DNA from: Moringa oleifera
Taxonomy: Eukaryota; Streptophyta; Magnoliopsida; Brassicales; Moringaceae
DNA length: 64,000 bases
Reading direction: 5' to 3'
Assembly: GCA_021397835.1 (NCBI GenBank)
Contig: JAJFZO010000356.1
Coordinates: 248,001-312,000, forward strand
Positions 1 through 13,800 of this stretch are shown in pieces (positions within the stretch are counted from its first letter, which is position 1; every line of letters begins with the position of its first letter). Position numbers and translations under genes: made by a program. The notes beneath the pieces were generated by a model, which was not told the origin of the DNA, did not search any database, and saw only the letters and a program-made list of their open reading frames with translations.

Positions 1-187
1 AAGCATAAAATTATGAAGGGGCTCCACCATTCACCATGTAGCTTAGCGCATAGAATCATTTCTCCTCTGTCCTCTGTCCTCTGTCCACCAGCCTCAAATA
101 CCCAATCCAACGAGATAAATCGACGCGGCCTTATTCTTCATATCATCTTCTTCCTTTCCGACTCAAAACCAAAATCCCCAGGAAGGA

Positions 188-652
188 ATGTCTCTAAGCT
201 CTGCTCTTCACTCACTCAAGCTCACAACTCCCTTCCTCCATGGCACCACCACTCCTTCTCCTCTTAAGACGCCCACTTCTTCTATCTCCCTCCAAACCCA
301 AAACCGTCCTTCCTTTCTCCCCCCGGTTCGGGCAATGAGGTCCATGCAAGGCCGTGTGGTCTGTGCCACCAACGACAAGACTGTTGCAGTTGAAGTCGTG
401 CGTTTGGCCCCGCACCCCAAGTACAAGAGGCGCGTCAGGAAGAAGAAGAAGTACCAAGCCCATGACCCCGATAACAAGTTCAAAGTTGGTGACTTCGTGC
501 AGCTTGAAAAGAGCAGGCCCATTAGTAAGACTAAAACGTTTATTGCGGTAGCGGTACCGGGCAGGAATCGGAAGAAGAAGAGTGATGCGGAGGAGGTTGG
601 ATCAGGAGAACTGGGACTTCCATTAGAGTCTCAACAGGATCAGCAGGCTTAG
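188..652 (+). CDS. RPS17: plastid 30S ribosomal protein uS17c precursor
   Basis: This intronless 154-aa gene encodes the nuclear precursor of chloroplast ribosomal protein S17, a primary 16S rRNA-binding protein of the small subunit. Residues 1 to about 50 are rich in Ser, Thr and Pro and almost free of acidic residues, as in a chloroplast transit peptide. The uS17 domain follows at about 53-120. It starts MQGRVVCATNDKTVAVEV, continues through a very basic KYKRRVRKKKKY loop, and ends VGDFVQLEKSRPISKTKTF, which is the family's OB-fold signature. A short hydrophilic tail follows. The length agrees with about 150 aa for land-plant orthologues. The start is the first ATG giving a transit peptide. 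An upstream ATG at 13 opens an unrelated frame. The next gene downstream (GL2-like) is convergent and 1.7 kb away. The assignment rests on domain recognition. Confidence 0.95.
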   Translation: MSLSSALHSLKLTTPFLHGTTTPSPLKTPTSSISLQTQNRPSFLPPVRAMRSMQGRVVCATNDKTVAVEVVRLAPHPKYKRRVRKKKKYQAHDPDNKFKVGDFVQLEKSRPISKTKTFIAVAVPGRNRKKKSDAEEVGSGELGLPLESQQDQQA

Positions 653-2363
653 AGAGTGAATTTCCTTTGTTGGTAAATTTGTGATTTTAATGTATCTTAC
701 TTGTTTGATACTGGGTTCTAAATTATGCAATGTTGATTTCATCTTGGAGTTTACTTAGTTGTTTTATCTTGATGGGCATGAAATTGATTGGTTATATTAC
801 TTCCCTACCCCTGCCTTCCTCTTTTTTTTTGTTCTTTTTTTTTTTTGGGAATTTAAGTGAATTTTGGCAATATTGTGGTTGTGGCTATTAATTGGATTGG
901 ACTGATTTTATCACCTGGATGGTTCCAATCATGGGTGTAAATTTAAATGAACTGTTTGTAATAGGAGTCAATTTGAGTTATCATTTTATTAGCTTTTCCT
1001 TAATTGTTAAAAATAGTTGAGCTTTTGTTGATAATAAAAAAGATTGAGGATCAGTTATGCTTAGATGAATAGGAAGTTGGTGACAAGATACATAAATGAT
1101 TCGAAGAAGAATGAAGAATGAAAAGGAGGATGAGAAAGAAGATCATAATTTGGTCATCTGATGTGGTACCTGGTACTCTATTGGGAGGTTGAACCACACA
1201 AAGTTTGTGTATCTGACAAGAACAAATGAATTTTCAGCTTTGTGGATGAATTTGGGATTTTGCACTCTGTAAGATTCTTTATGCAAAGTAATGCTCTTGG
1301 ATAGTATTTTTGTTACTTTCCCGTGAGCATCAACCCTACCAGGAGACCTTTACCTGTGGAATCACACTTTTGTTAGACCACACTTTTGAAAAGTTTTAAG
1401 AAGATTTTTGATACTATAATGGGTTAGAGATAGCTCTTTGCCTTTGGACAACAACACAAGTTCTTAAGTAGTCATCTACTGTATATTCCTAGCCATGTAA
1501 GCATGCAAGTTTTGAGTCTTACGAAATGCAGATAAAGTTCATGTGATTGTATATTCATCAGAGAAGTGGCAACTTTTGAAGCTTCTTTCGTCATCTGAAT
1601 TGCGCTTCAAAGAGTTTCAAATTCTATGAGTATGATTAAATTGCAAACTCACTCCAATGTTTTTTTAGGTTTGGCAAACCCTCTGTGAATTATCAAAGAA
1701 AAGGAGTGATCAACTGCTGGATGCCACCTGGAAAAACAAAATTCTTTTGTGAAGGAATATATTGAATCTTTGGACAATTGGGGAAATAGAATAGAAAGTT
1801 GAAGGTCATTGGTTTTGGGAAGATTTAATGAAAAGGATAAGGGATCGCTAGAAAATCAGATGTGATCGTTGTCACTGGTAACATGTCCTAGTGTCAAACT
1901 GGTTTAGAGTAGAGAAACCTAGTTCTGGTGATGACACAGTGATTAGAAGTTATGTTAATGCAGAAACTTTAAAAACTTGTATGCAAGCATTAGGGCTTGA
2001 AATGGGTGGATAATCCTACATCGGTCATGTACCTATTTTGTAATGCAATACAAGTTGAGTCGCATATTTTTCTCCATGAGGCATCTTTTGAGGTATGCTC
2101 TGGCTTCAGAGCATGATTGATTAATAAAATAGCAATAGATACAAACACAAATTGCATTAATGAATAACAATTCTATACATGAAATATGCCACTTTTCTAG
2201 ATTTATAAAGACTGTAAATCATGCTTCTTCTTGCTGTCTGCTCTTGCCACAGGATGCACCATTCTCTAAGTTGAGGGGAAAAAAAAAGGAAGAAGAGAAG
2301 GAAAATAGAAGCCCTATGAGTTTACAATTAATTGGTATCTATCTAAACAATAAAACTACATTC
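653..2363. other. intergenic DNA between convergent RPS17 and GL2-like genes
   Basis: This stretch holds the 3' untranslated regions of two convergent genes and no convincing coding region. Poly-T tracts lie near 823-845. Short open frames around 2160-2480 are antisense to the last GL2-like exon. I see no mobile element with definable ends. Confidence 0.6.
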
Positions 2364-5300
2364 TCAACCATCTTCAATTTGCAAGCTTCTCCTGATATTT
2401 TGCAATGTGCAAGATATGAGTGTGTTAACAGATTCCACAGACTCCATGGTTGGTTTGGCATTGGGAGAGCTGTTTGTTAGGATTTGCAATGCTATTGTAA
2501 GCAAAGATCCTCCTTCAGTGCCCTTCTCCTCCTGCCTGGAAGTAATCACCAGGGGTCTTGACTCAAGCCCATCAGGTACAATCGAGAACCCTGAAGGTAA
2601 TATAGCTATGTTGCTTGAGTCACACCCAGTAATTGCAGACTGCATGCCTGTGATGTCCACAGGAGCATAGACCACCATAGATTCATATGCATTCGTGCAG
2701 CTATCTTGCAGCACCCACATACTGTTCTCATTTGATTTCAGAGTCTGCAATTGGAAAACACTGGATTTAGAACTTGATTCAATATTTGAATCAGAAGGAA
2801 GTATTAGTATTATCTTCTGCTACACTAGTATGCAGGGAAAACCAGGTAATCTGGGAGTATATTAAGTTTGTTGGGATGATCACTTACTTGAATAGTTACT
2901 GCATTGCCTCGATCTTGCCCTTTAGCTAAGTTTGCAATAGATTGTACCGTACCTCCGTTTGACATTATGTCCCACTGAAACTCAAAAAACCGAAAATTTG
3001 TCACATGGTTTGCCTTAATTACTGTGATTCTGATAATTCACGTTAGTATTATTTCTGCAAAATAAACATACCTCGCTTCGATGAGCTTCATCTCTCAAGA
3101 AATCAAATAGAACATGAGGAGAGACAGGTAACCAGACAGATGAAACTGCACATATTATCACTCCAACAGGTTCACCAGGGTCATTTAAGTTCTTCCTAGA
3201 AGAAACCCTAATGTCATCCCCTGTTTTGCCGGAGACCTTGTTCCATGTGTGATAGCTTGAAGCTCCAATTGCATGGCAGAAACTCCATGTCATTCTTTGT
3301 GCCAACATCAAAATGCTCTTTCTCCCTGCCAGTGTTGCAACACCTAACAATGGATATTGTTTGAGAACTTAGCCTGTTTTGTATGCAAAACAATTGACTG
3401 TAATTGCAAAATAGTGTTGAATTTACCAGTTGAATCTTTTGTGGGAACATTGGTTGCCATGAAGAACACAATACGCTCACACTGAAGCTGCAATGTGGCC
3501 ATCCAGTGCCTTGCTCCGAAGGCTAGACCACTGTTAACAATGGTCCTGTACATGGCGTGAACAGTGCTTTTCTGGCATTCTAGGTGCTCTACCCAAGTGA
3601 CCTGAAAATTGTCGTATCATCACCATTAAGTGTTCGTTCATGTCAAAAATATGTTATGCTACACATCAAACATTTTTTGTGCAGGTTGCTTAAGAATCCT
3701 AGGAAAGCAAATTGATGAGCCATTGTGCAAAATAGAGAAATGCTTATCAGTTTCCTATATGTTATGGTAAGCATACCTTGCAATGACCATTTGATTTATC
3801 CTCGATGATGCAACCGGAGGGTCGTTTTCTGCATTTCACAAGGGAAGCATCGATGTTTTCTTCGACTTTGTCGATCGATACATCTACAATTGCCCACTGC
3901 TCAGGACTCAGTTGCTTGCAGCATCTAACGAAATACACTTCTCTGGTAGGCACCACCGGTGTTAGCATTTGCAGCTCTGCGAACATCTGCATAATCCCAA
4001 GGGAAAATGCATTTTGAAATGCCTAGTTGCTGATTAACGATAATGACAGTATTAAGTTATGAAGATTGCAGAAAGTTACTCACCAATTGAACAGCGCCAT
4101 TTCTGTTAGGACCTTCCCCGTGGCAGATTACGTCAACAGTGGCTGCTTTCGAGATTAAGCATGGAAACATTTCCTTCCATCGATTCTAAAGAAAAACAGA
4201 TCAAGTTCATGAATAAAGCCTTCTTAATTTGGGTGGTAATCAATTTCACGTAGAGTAAATGAATGTCTTAATTACCGCATCTACGAAACTCTGAACTAGC
4301 CTGGGCAGATCAATGAAAACGACTCCAGTCTCTCTGGAGGCCTCAATGGACCTTTTCGGTCTCATGTTGCTGGAATTCTCAACGGAAAACTCCTTCATGT
4401 ACACGTCATAGTTGAGTATTTCACGACCAGTCTCAACGCTACGAACCCAAAGTGGATCAGCAGCCGTAGCCATCTTCTTGAGCTCCTCCATTGCTTGGTT
4501 AACAATCTCCATAATCCTCGATTTCTCAAGCCCGAAAATCCCAGTATAGAAATCTAACGAGCTTCTGTTTTCTTGGTCATTCCCGGCCGAGCATGAACTA
4601 GTTGATGCTCCCCCAGCTGGAGGGGTCTTCCCTAAGGCCACCCGTAGCTTCTCAACCTACAATGCATCAAAAATCAACATTAACTTCTCACCATGCAACA
4701 TAACATACCTTTAAATAGATGTGATCGATCTATACGAACCTCGACTTTGAGTTTGGCGTTTTCGATACGTAGCTGTTGTTCTTCAGTAGTCATGGCACCG
4801 TCCCTGCTGGTGGTGGTAGAGCCGCAATTGGGACAGCAAGCTTTGTTTATCGTCTCCCTCATGGCCTTGTTCTCCTCACGGAGCTTCTCCATTTCTGCTT
4901 TCAACACAGAATTCTCATGGCGCTCCTGTATAGCCTGCAAATTCATAACTTCAACTATATCACCGGTGGCCACTGATTCCTATGCATGCATGCCAAATGT
5001 GTCCATACTAATTTCCTTTCTGGAATTATGGTTTTCTAGTAGAACGTTTAGACTGAAAAGGGATATATGGAATCAGAATTAGAAGAAATTAACAAGAATT
5101 ACCTTGATCTGAGTTCTTCGATTTTGAAACCAGAACTTGACTTGCCTAGGAGCAAGGCCTAATTGCTTGCTGAGTTGTTGCCTTTGCTTCTCATCTGGGT
5201 GTGGTGACTCCTTAAACAGCCTGCATATATACGAATCATGCATGCAACATATACACAATTAATCGTACATTTTTCACTGAATTTTCATACCAAATAAATA

Positions 5301-5833
5301 TAATTTCATCAAGAAGTATATACCATACACATGGTCGGTTAATTGATAAGAAAAAGAAGAAACAAAAGAAAGAATAAACACAGGCTAGCTTTCGTAAGAC
5401 AAGAAGATAATAAGTAGAAACACATAAAAACAAAGTGAAAAGAAAGGCATTAAAGTTATGGTGAAATTTTGAGTCATCTTTAGCTTTAGAGTCTTGTTTT
5501 TTAGCGTAAGCATGTCACCGACTTTTGTAGAATTAATTTTACGTGTCAAAAGTATATATTCTCTAGAGGTATCTAATTACAAATTAATCAACAAGTCATG
5601 CAGATTAATTGGACAAGGTTTTTTTTTTTTTTTCTGGTTAAATAAGTGATTAATAGTTTCCTGTGTATTAAGAGTAAATTAATTAGGCAATAAAATTAAG
5701 CTCATGATATCACATTGACTCCTAGGAGAATCACACACACTTTTGTGTTGTTTATCACCTAACTTTAATTGTATTGGATGAACCTGAAAAATCCTCTGTG
5801 CAGATAGTAACAGTGAAGATTTACGTATACATG

Positions 5834-5875
<42 letters not shown>

Positions 5876-6337
5876 CATACGCTTCCATTTCTCTGATCTG
5901 CTCGGCAGTGTGGCGGTGGTACTTCTTTCTTTTCTTGTTCTTGGTCTTGTCGGCGTCGTCATCGTCGTCGTGATCTTCTCTATCGAAATCATCCTCTGAT
6001 CTGGATCTCGTGGGCCCTGAGTTCTCACTGCTGATCTCAGCGGTGTCATCTCTTCTTCCTCCTCCACTCCCTTCGTCTCCTTGCTCCACCTCCACGTTCT
6101 CTGCTGCCGCCGCACCACCCGCATCCCGGAATATCCCAGCCTTCCAATACCCAAAGAGAAAACAAGAGATAAACAGACACATAACGAGATTCAGTACATG
6201 TATATAGACATACAAAAACAAGAAAGAGAGAAAATGGATTATTCATGAGGAGGCCATACGAGTGAAAGAGAGAGAGCAGGAGAAGCGAAGAAGTCCTTGG
6301 TGCGAGAATTGGGTGGGTTAGACATGTCGACTCCCAT
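2364..6337 (-). CDS. GL2: GLABRA2-like HD-ZIP IV transcription factor, 11 exons
   Basis: Spliced exons on the - strand are 6337-6260, 6140-5881, 5220-5103, 4934-4740, 4656-4276, 4185-4084, 3986-3777, 3601-3427, 3343-3072, 2974-2888 and 2744-2364. All junctions are GT-AG and the phase is kept throughout, giving 752 aa against 747 in Arabidopsis GL2. The protein starts [17 protein letters not shown] and ends RRSLQIEDG, both close to GL2. The order is an acidic N-terminus, a homeodomain (about 95-152, with [14 protein letters not shown]), a zipper-loop-zipper with the HD-ZIP IV loop motif CPNC at 186-189, a START domain (about 240-470) and the conserved C-terminal region. In Arabidopsis, GL2 directs trichome, root non-hair and seed-coat epidermal fate under MYB-bHLH-WD40 control. 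Orthology is inferred from full-length resemblance. No frame break was seen. Confidence 0.95.
5837..5871. repeat. (GA)n microsatellite in GL2-like intron 2
   Basis: About 17 uninterrupted GA units. On the transcribed (-) strand they read as (CU)n and begin only about 9 nt downstream of the intron 2 5' splice site. Length polymorphism is likely. Confidence 0.95.
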
Positions 6338-6700
6338 GGCAATACAGGGGAGGTTTCTATCCGGTGACGAAATGGGTGCTTTAAGGGGCTAGCTAACAAT
6401 GGTGGTGTAGAGAGAGAGAGGGGTATTGCCCTTGAAGGTGGGGTCTGTTTGATTTAAGGATATAAAAACAAAATGAATTCCAAGGCGATTTCATTTTTAT
6501 TCATTTTTATCTTTTTTCAAGTTTCACAAAGGGAGAGAGAGAGAGAATGGCTGGTAGGAGTTGACTGTTAGATAGTTGTTTTGAGTGGAAATGAGAAGAC
6601 TCAACTAACTTCAAGCTATTCAATCTCACTCTTTCCATTCCCCAACGGTATTTTCAGTTTATGTTAGCCTCCCTCTCTCTCTCTCTCTATATATATCTTT
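6338..6700 (-). promoter_or_regulatory. GL2-like core promoter and 5' UTR
   Basis: A TATATATA stretch at 6689-6696 lies about 350 nt upstream of the GL2-like ATG. Next to it on the downstream side is a CT/GA tract (6668-6688), a common core-promoter arrangement in plants. Further GA/CT tracts lie at about 6408-6420 and 6533-6545, inside the presumed 5' UTR. Transcription would start near 6660. That is inferred from TATA spacing only. Confidence 0.5.
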
Positions 6701-9700
6701 CTCTTCCTGGCTCAAGCTGGCTTTTCACTGTTTGGACTTATAATGCCTTATTTGTCACAAAATTCGTAGCAAGATATTTTTTCCATGAATTAAGATGATT
6801 GATCCTCTGTTGATTTTTTAAAAAAGATAGTGACAAATAAAAATTTAATAAATAAATTATGAAAATATGTTTTATTTATATATTTTTATGTTACTATTAT
6901 AAATTATAAAAGTTTATTTTTTTCAAAAAAATAATTTAAATTAAATCAAGTCCCGAATTTAAAAAAGCTAAAAACCCACAAATTTTTCATGATTATCAAT
7001 AAAAGAATTAATAAAATCAAAAGATAAATAAGAGAACTTTATACTACACATGGGATGGTTTGATTATTTGGATCGTAATGTTGAAACATCTATTTTTTAT
7101 TAGCTCAAAGGTTTGGATGCCCACATTTTTTAGGGTTTTCAAGAAATTTATATTTAAAAATAATTTTTTTTGAATAAATACGTCATTCATGTTTGGTTCG
7201 AAACTGAATCTTGTTATGGATTTTAAATGAATTAAATTTTCATGATGAATCTTATTATTAAAAATTACATTTTAATTATACATCTACTACTCAAAGAACA
7301 TTTATACTATGTTTTATGTTGTTTTAACTTGTTGTTTTATTAATCAAATATTTCTAAAAGCATATTGATCAATTATTATACTTCACATTTTTTAAACCAC
7401 ATTCTATGACTTAAAATTCATTTATGGAATACTAGGATTTGAATATACTGGAGTACTACTAAAATATTTAAAAAAGAAATATTTATGTATATATATAATT
7501 CATTATGTTAAACAATAATCATATTAATACAAATGATACTAACATATACAAAAGGTAACTTATATCTTTCCAAAAATATTAAATTTCTCATGCCCTAAAA
7601 TTTAGATTGCTCATAGTTTTGGTCAGGCAAGGATTTCCTATATTTCAATTTTTCCAAAATCTTTCTAATCTCACCAACCAAATGCAGGTAATCTGATTTT
7701 TCACCCTAAAAATTCTGAAAAATCCTTTAACACTAACACCTTAAAAATAATTTATATATTATCTTAAATCTCCCCATACTTTTCTGTTCTTTCAAATTCT
7801 AAATTATCCGGAAACAAAATTGATAAGAAGATGCTAAAGAATATTATCATGGCCCTTATTGTGTCTTTCCTATAACCTGCTTTTAGAAACACTTAGACCT
7901 CTATCTTTAATTTATTTGGATAGCCTTTTTCACTTATTAATTAAAAATCATTCATTATATTATTCATTTAAAAAAAAGAGAGAGAGGGGAAGAAGAGTAA
8001 GATATATTGAGATTGTCTAATCTCAAAGGACATGTGATGAATGATGAGGGTTGGTTGTAAGTAAGTTCACCCTTGTGGTGTATGTTCCCCAACATGACCC
8101 AATTGATGGCAGGATACTCCTCATCACTTTACTGCCCTACATGATTATTAGCAAACCCTATTATGTGCTTTACTGTCTTTGACTTACAAGTAGCCCTTCA
8201 ACTTGTTTCATTTAGAATGGCAGTCACCCCTAACATTCCAGCCAAGCACTGTTCAAATGGATCAAGAGTTTTTGTTGATTTGATTTATATTAAATTTTTG
8301 ATCAAATGTCTATTTTAATAAATGAATTATTAACTTTTTTAGTTATTTTTACAGTAACATAAAAAATTATAAAAATATATTTTTATCTTCTTATTAAATA
8401 ATTTATCACAAATTAAATCAATAAAAAATCTTGTTCTCTATGATCATTAAATCATTTTTTCTTCTGTTTTTTCTGGCTATGAGATTGTTTTATGATGAAT
8501 GTTACATCCAATTCTTGTTGTATAGACACGATTATAATAAATTTTATAAATATTAAAACTATTTTCTTAAAAAATTATTTAATAGTTGAACTTTCACATT
8601 ATGGTCTGGTATCAGGGTTGTGGAAAGTTGTAAACTCAGTTGCCATTTTCTATATGAATTTGATTCTAAGAAGCAAACTTTTAATCTTTTCTTCCTTTAT
8701 AGAAAAAGAATCACTGTGACATGAAGATTGAATCAAATCGGCACATTTATGTGAGTTGCAAGAATTAGGTATAATATATTTAGCCCCTTCTTTTTGTGCT
8801 CCCATGGTTAAATAAAGGAAGCTTAATTAAATTAATTCATTTAACATGCACCTAGAATCTGTCAAAGCTCATTTTCCTTAGAACATCGAGCATTTCAATT
8901 AAGTTATTTATCCTTTATTTTAAGGAAAATAGTCACGTTTATTTTACTAGTATATGTATGTATAAAATATTTCTTAAGGTGGCTTTATAAGCTATTTGAA
9001 TTCAAAAGATTAATCAAAAACATTGTTCTCGGAGACAGTAATTCAGACCTAATAGTCCAATTGAACAATTCATCAATAGACCATGGAGCATAATACAAGT
9101 ACCAACATTTAAAATATGTGCAACATACTATTTCTCCACAAAGGAAATGTACTAATCTTATTAGTTGACAAGCACAAAACTTAGTTAAAACTTTATTTAT
9201 TTTACTTTTTTGATATCAAAAATTCATCTAAGATAAATTTTTTTGATGTATTCATTTTTATATGATATATTCAAAAAAAAATTTCTGACCTTACAGGTAA
9301 CTTCAAAAAACAACACCATTTTTTCAAAAAAATATTATTTTAACTATTTAGATAAAAACTTTATATCTGATCAATTCGTCTCTTATCATTGAAATAATTT
9401 CATGAAATTTTAAAACTTTATTAAACTTTACCACACTTTTTATTTAAAATATTTAAAATCAATTATGTTTTTTTATTTTATATATTATTATAACATATCA
9501 AGATAACTAACTCAAAAAATTAAACTTCTTCCTCAAGGAACAAACTCACCCACATTCATCCTGAGACTTCTTAAGAGAATAAAGATAAAGAAAAGAGGAG
9601 GCGGCTGATGTTAGCCGAGCCACATAAGAGAAGCTGACTGAGAACTAAAGTCAAACCGTACAGCCAAGGGAAGCCACAAGTTTGTTGTGGGTGAATATGT

Positions 9701-10344
9701 GCTTCAGTCTTTAGTTCTTTTATGGTAGCAGGCAGCATGTGTCTTTATGTCATTTATAAGCTTGAAAGAAGTGAATGCAATTAATGGATTTGCCTCCAAA
9801 CTTTATCAAATTCTCTAAAACTTCGTCCCCCACATGGACTAGTCAATTCTTAATCTAGCAAACTTAGACTCTAATGAAAATAATAACAACAATAGGTACT
9901 TGATTCTCCATTATTTCCTTCCATGCCCTCAATCCAAATCTTCATTATCAATGATACAAAATATTGTTTGTTAGCAGCAATATTGTTTTGACCTCAAGTC
10001 ACATGCAAGTATTGTCTGCTCCAAAGTACATCTATGATGAGGCTCTTCATTATCTCCACAACTATTTACACCATTAAAGATTTGATATATTATTCAATGA
10101 AATAATTCTTGAATGCTAAATATGAAAAAATATGAAACTTAAAGATAAATATATAAATTTTTTTGAACTATTGATTGAATTAAGTGAAAACTTATTTTTC
10201 ATATTTAAATTTTATTTAAAAATTTAACAATAAAAAATTTATACCAATTTTAACTTGAAAATTTTCACAAATATAAAAGAAATATTTAAGTTATTATTAC
10301 AAAAAATATCAAAATTTTTTAAATAATAAAAAATTATTTTTTAA
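6701..10344. other. AT-rich intergenic region upstream of GL2-like gene
   Basis: This is long A/T-rich DNA with no open frame that looks conserved on either strand. The proximal 1-2 kb presumably holds upstream regulatory sequence of the GL2-like gene. I could not recognise individual sites with confidence. Confidence 0.5.
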
Positions 10345-10876
10345 AAAATTATAAGATAAATATTATTTAAAACCTTAAGTTTTACCATCTCTTCAATCAA
10401 ACCTTTACTTTCAAAAGGTATCTAAACAAAGTTAGCATTTCAATTTTGTCAAAATTAAACCTTATTAAAAATTCAAATATTAAAAATATTTAAATTAAAG
10501 ATATTTTACAACAAATTTTGACTTATAATTTTTCACGAATGTAATAAAATATTTAAGTTATCATCATAAAAAATTCAAAATTTTTTAAATAATAAAAATA
10601 TTTTTCTTAAAAAATACACTATCAAAATTTTAAAAATTCATAAAAAAAATAGTTAGTTAGTTAAAAAAATTTTCAAATTTGAATGATAAAATCAAAATAA
10701 AATGCAAAATCTATTCGAGAAGTTTTTAATCATTTTTTATAATTGTTTTAAATCAAAGTTTAATTTGAAAAAAATCAATAAATCAAAGTTTGTTTAAATA
10801 CGTTTTGAAAGTTAAATTTTGATTGGAGAGAGAAGATAAAGCCTAAGGTTTTAAATAATTTTTACCCAAAATTATA
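10345..10876. mobile_element. long-TIR MITE, copy 1
   Basis: The terminal inverted repeats are about 75 bp. The left end (10354 onward, through TTTAAAACCTTAAG and CAATCAAAC) is matched by the reverse complement of 10795-10867. The 514-bp element is flanked by identical 9-bp AAAATTATA direct repeats at 10345-10353 and 10868-10876, consistent with a Mutator-type target duplication. The interior is non-coding and AT-rich. A second copy lies at 53199-53728. The A/T-only composition of the duplication weakens it as evidence, but the long TIR is clear. Confidence 0.75.
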
Positions 10877-13800
10877 CTATTAAAAATTAAAAAAATATTC
10901 AATTTGAGGGCTAAACTTTAAATGAAGTATAAAATTTATATAAAATATTTTTTTAGATATTTTAATAACAAAAATACCTACAATTTTTGAAATGTTTATA
11001 CCAATATCTAATTTAAACTAAATTAAAAAATTAAAAATATAATTAATCTAATCAATATATCAAAATTTGTTTAAAAATAAAATAATTTAAAATTTATTTA
11101 TATTTATCACAAAATCAATTATATATTTATATTATAAAATATTATGTATCATAACATTAGTTGTCATGACTTTAGAGTTTCAAACATTCCCATGTGACAT
11201 AAACCATTCATAAGTGTGGGTTTGCTGATAAAATATCATGCCAAAGTCTTTCTAAATACTTTTGACTATCTGACTTCATTTTTGTTGATGTAAGATCCAC
11301 TAAATGACTCAGTCTTAAACATAAAAAGACACTACCAATATGAGCTCTAGCTCAGTGAAGTAATCCTCCTTTTTGAAGACACAACTTTAGTAGTGCAAGC
11401 AAAATGAAAAGAAAACCCCTTTCTGGCTCTCTACATTCAACCTAAAAATAAATTTTTCCCAACATTTCACTTTCTCTTTTGTCAATCACTCTCCAAGAAC
11501 CTACCAAAAAGCGAAAATGCATATCTAAACTTTCTTACATCCTACAATGCAACCATAGCCATGCTAACATACTAATTCATTTGTTTACAGGACAACACAT
11601 ATGAGAATGTGGGGCCTAAGAGAAAATAATTAATTGGGTAAGAGGGGCACAGCAGGTAGCAGAGTTCAGAATCTATTAAAGACAAACTAAGCAGTTTTTA
11701 GCCATGTAAAAAAGGCTGTATAATTTTCAGTTCCATAAAAAACTTTTTCTAAAGATAAATTTTAGGATATGGCAAGAGCAGTACTTTTTGGTTTTCCACT
11801 TTCAACTTTTACAAATTCACATACCCTTAAAACAAATCTTAGACACCATTAATAGTCCTCAACCATGAAATTAAGCTCAAGTAATGCTACTTTATTCTTA
11901 CCTTCATCAGCTAACCACCAATATGCGGGATGGAAACTTACACTGCTGCTTCTGTTATGGAGAAAGAATAAACCATTATCATGAACTAAAACAATCCATA
12001 ATTAAAGATATGGTGGCATACAGGTTATGATTGGTCTCATCTGTAATTCAAATCATCTAAAAATGATTTTAATATTTTTGTTTTACTGCTTTCAATTCAC
12101 CTTCCTCTTTTGTGTCAATGTTATGGTAGTTAGGAATGGTAGATGTTATGAAGCAATCACATGATTCCAACTACGCTTAAGAAGAACAGTATTAATTGAT
12201 TTGAAATTCCTTTTGTATTCTCTTTCTACTTTATCTTTCTTTCATCTTTTCTCCATCATCTATTTAAGAAAAGCAAAAGGAGAAATCAAGTAGTCTTACA
12301 AGCAAGACCCAAGAGGTATCTTGCTTTCTTCAGTTTCAAGTCTTTTTGATTTCTTATGAAGCAAGATTTGCAGTGTCAAAACATACCATTTAAAGAGACT
12401 GAAATTTGAAGGGGAAAAAGGTTGGGAAAGGTGTGACAATTCCAATATATTTAAGGACAAAGAAGAAATCAGAATGATGAGCTGATCAGAAAGGATGCAA
12501 AAGAAAGAAGAAAAGCATCCAAATTAAAAGGAAAATTAAAAGAGAATGGGTACTATAGAAAACATAAAAAAATCAGCAACTTTTATGAATAGCATTCATA
12601 GTAGGTCGAGAAAGTGAAGAAGTAACTAGTAGTCGCAGAAACAAGCCAGAAGATGGATAAAAGAAGCAACATTCAAAAGGATAGATCAAAGAATAAGTGA
12701 TGCAACCATCAGACTTAAAGATTGGAGCAGTAGTTATCATTTCATATTTTAGGTCATGGATTACCGCTCAACATTGTGTTTTCTTCTTTCTCTTTCTATT
12801 CCTTTTCGTTCAATTTTAAATCCAGTATCAGATGCTTTGTTCTAACATCTGTATATTCTATATCCCTACCCTTGAAGTTTCTGTTTCACTTCTCTCTCTT
12901 TTTTTTTTTTTTTTCCATGAGGTGGAGAAACTCATGAATAAAACCAAAGACCACATTCATCAACCAGAGATATCAATTGATATCATTTTAAAAACAAGAT
13001 CTAGGTATGGGCAAAATGAAAGTCTTACATAACAAATGCACAATAACAGATGGCAGATTAGAAATGGAAAATATGCTGCAATAAGTTTCATATACTGCTT
13101 TTCTAAAATATATTCTGTACATTTTGAAGGTTAAATGAACACCAGATAAGAACTCCAGAAACCGGATATGAGCCACTTTCATAGAGTTGCTGTCGAAGCA
13201 AAGGTAGCTGTGTGCATTAAATTCCCACCATTTTTAGGTCTTCAAACAACCACACATCAAACAAGAACTCCTTCACTTAAAACATAAGATAAACAAAAAC
13301 CTTCAATTTTAGTAATTTGCATCAGCTAAGACTAATAAAAGCCTATCTAATTATAAATATCCATTCACTGAGCTAACACAAAAATCCTAACACAACAAGA
13401 AATTTACAAGGACCACCACTCCGGTGCTAGGGCCCATGAAATCTGGAATGATCATTAACATTATGATATTGCGTTGAGAATTGAGTCAAATAAAGATGGC
13501 AGGCAGTCTGTCTTAGCATAGTTAACATTAAGCTTATACGGTAATGTTTTATATAAAGGTCACCAAGCCTAACATCCTAACCAACTTTGAGAGACAGTTA
13601 GCTATTGAAGAGTAGATAGAAATGGTGGTTTTGGAAGTCAGGTGAAAGAGATAGTATTAAAAATGCCTTGCAAATACAGGATAGATAACAGTTCAATGGA
13701 ATTAATAGTAATAAATTCTTGTGGAGTAGGTTTTACACACAGAGACTTAATGTCTTTATACTTCTATGTCATTCATTCATGAATACCCAATTCTTTCTCT

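Noticed and set aside
208..522. - strand frames opposite RPS17
   Set aside because: They are shadows of the uS17c coding sequence and show no domain.
5679..6221. 180-codon - strand frame containing the GL2-like acidic region
   Set aside because: It reads through introns 1 and 2, including the GA microsatellite. The spliced exon structure explains the coding part.
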